A stretch of 9,312 bases of DNA from Desulfobacterales bacterium (GTDB lineage Bacteria > Desulfobacterota > Desulfobacteria > Desulfobacterales > Desulfobacteraceae), in contig JAKSBO010000142.1 in assembly GCA_022361095.1 (NCBI GenBank), positions 1-9,312 of the forward strand, written 5' to 3'. A model generated the notes under the pieces. It was not told the DNA's origin and did not search any database. It saw nothing but the letters and a program-made list of their open reading frames with translations. The position numbers and the translations under genes were made by a program. Positions 8,451 through 9,312 of this stretch are shown here, one piece after another. Position 1 is the first letter of the stretch. Each line of letters begins with the position of its first letter.

Positions 8451-8574
8451 TGTTTGGATGAATCTTCACCCGCCTGCGGCGTTGCTGCAAAAATCTTCAA
8501 TCCTCACATACGACAGTATGCTCCGGTTGAAAATTCTCTTGCGCCTTGCATCCGGGCAAATTTTCATCCAAACA
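8451..8574. repeat. 124-bp imperfect palindromic intergenic element (REP/MITE-like)
   Basis: The outer ends are perfect 12-base inverted repeats, TGTTTGGATGAA at 8451-8462 and its complement at 8563-8574. Inside these the symmetry continues imperfectly through a CCCG box, a GGCG box and a TTCAA box. It ends in a central hairpin CATAC-GACA-GTATG at 8507-8520. The outer and inner repeats share almost the same centre (8512.5 and 8513.5), so the whole stretch can fold as one long stem or cruciform. No T tract follows, so it is not a simple terminator. It resembles dispersed palindromic intergenic repeats that I associate with sulfate-reducing deltaproteobacteria, from general memory rather than a search. 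Its position between two receiver genes could dampen or separate their expression. Confidence 0.75.
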
Positions 8575-8627
8575 CGCCTCTGGGTTACGCACTTAAATTT
8601 TACATCAATTTAAAGGCAGACATAAAA

Positions 8628-9014
8628 ATGAAAGACACCCCTTTACCCCATACCCGGCTGCTTCTGGTGGATGACGAGATCGGATTTGTGGATGTGCTGG
8701 CCAACCGGCTGGGCCGCCGGGGCATTCAAACCGTCAAGGCCTATTCCGGTACCCAAGCATTGCGGGCCCTGCGGGAAGCCAGGTTTGATGTGATGGTTCT
8801 GGATCTGAAAATGGAAGATATGGACGGCATTGAGGTGTTGAAAATTGTCAGGAAAATGGCCCCGGATCTGCCGGTGATCATCTTGACCGGACACGGTTCG
8901 AGAACAGCCGCAGAGGACGGTATGACACTAGGCGCTTTTGATTACCTGACAAAACCCTGCGAACTGAACGAATTAATGAAAAAAATCAGCCTGGCGCGGC
9001 AGGCCAAAACCTAA
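8628..9014 (+). CDS. Stand-alone response regulator receiver protein (second)
   Basis: A 128-residue CheY-like receiver without an output domain. D15-D16 and phosphoacceptor D59 (VLDLKMEDMDG) form the acidic site; T87 (ILTGH) and K109 (LTKPC) complete it. The frame is open far upstream through the palindromic element into the previous gene, but that part is not receiver-like; the ATG at 8628, with AAAGG at 8612-8616, is the sensible start. It shares the GAFDYL-x-KPC-x-L-x-EL segment with the first receiver, so the two are homologous, though they diverge clearly elsewhere. Probable partner of the Cache kinase. Stand-alone, it must signal through another protein; the membrane protein gene 20 bases downstream is a candidate target or regulated product. 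Confidence 0.92.
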   Translation: MKDTPLPHTRLLLVDDEIGFVDVLANRLGRRGIQTVKAYSGTQALRALREARFDVMVLDLKMEDMDGIEVLKIVRKMAPDLPVIILTGHGSRTAAEDGMTLGAFDYLTKPCELNELMKKISLARQAKT

Positions 9015-9034
9015 TAGAACGGAGAAATAAATCA

Positions 9035-9312
9035 ATGATATTCAAATCGAGCGGATTCAAACTGGCGGCAGCGGTGTTCATAGGTGTAATCGTGTTTATT
9101 CTGCCCAGGCCGGAAGGAACAAAATTTAAGCTTTCCGGTACCGGCGCAGACCAATTGAGTGGGGCCGTAAGCCAATATTTTTCAACCGGGCAAACTGCGC
9201 CGGGCAAACCTGTTATTTTGACAGCCAAGTCCCCCGGCACCAAGCAGGCCCGGGCACAATACCTTGTCGACCAGGCAAAGAAAATGGGGCTCTCAGAAGT
9301 TACTGTGGATTA
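9035..9312 (+). CDS. Membrane protein, N-terminal part (possible SLC13/DASS-type transporter; 3'-truncated)
   Basis: The ATG at 9035 is preceded by GGAGA at 9021-9025, 9 bases away, and the frame stays open to the window edge; 92 residues are visible. A hydrophobic helix spans about residues 9-24 (LAAAVFIGVIVFILP), followed by PRPEG. A first helix ending in P-x-PEG is typical of SLC13/DASS anion symporters, which suggests that family. The next 65 residues, however, are hydrophilic and contain no second helix, which is unlike the usual layout. It may therefore carry an inserted soluble domain, or be an unrelated membrane-anchored protein. The 20-base gap to the second receiver gene suggests co-transcription. 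The gene is certain enough; the family is a weak inference. Confidence 0.6.
   Translation, partial: MIFKSSGFKLAAAVFIGVIVFILPRPEGTKFKLSGTGADQLSGAVSQYFSTGQTAPGKPVILTAKSPGTKQARAQYLVDQAKKMGLSEVTVD

Noticed and set aside
8337..8627. Open frame running from inside the first receiver gene through the palindrome into the second receiver gene, suggesting a longer fused protein.
   Set aside because: The upstream part is out of frame with the first receiver, shows no domain, and crosses a palindromic repeat; the ATG at 8628 fits the receiver fold start.

Overview
The window looks like chromosomal DNA of a sulfate-reducing deltaproteobacterium, probably Desulfobacteraceae-like (Desulfobacterota). This rests on the style of the proteins: PAS-rich soluble chemoreceptor with cysteine motifs, Cache-type histidine kinase, and stand-alone receiver proteins. 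It also rests on moderate GC and a long palindromic intergenic repeat of a kind I associate with that group. The taxonomic call is inference. All genes are on the + strand.

Region 1 (1-6050) reads as one tightly packed operon that enters from the left. It encodes a multi-domain CheW-type chemotaxis coupling protein (5' end outside the window), a 901-residue soluble methyl-accepting chemotaxis protein with five PAS domains, a GNAT acetyltransferase, a histone-deacetylase-family enzyme whose start codon overlaps the acetyltransferase stop, and a small YkgJ-type cysteine-cluster protein. A strong hairpin terminator at 6001-6050 ends it. The gap before the next gene (5873-6179) holds two short perfect palindromes and this terminator; I see no confident promoter in it.

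Region 2 (6180-9312) encodes a signalling unit: a membrane histidine kinase with an extracytoplasmic dCache-like sensor, a stand-alone receiver protein, a 124-bp imperfect palindromic element, a second stand-alone receiver protein, and the start of a membrane protein that runs off the right edge. The start of that protein resembles SLC13/DASS anion transporters only weakly.

The likely logic is as follows. The first operon couples a cytoplasmic, probably redox- or metal-responsive chemoreceptor to its own CheW adaptor, together with a putative protein acetylation/deacetylation pair. The second lets an extracellular ligand sensed by the Cache kinase set the phosphorylation of two output-less receivers, perhaps controlling the downstream transporter. 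The most notable signals are the repeated C-x8-C-x4-C motif in all five PAS domains, the exact 366-bp period of four of them, the overlapping GNAT/HDAC gene pair, and the palindromic element between the two receiver genes.
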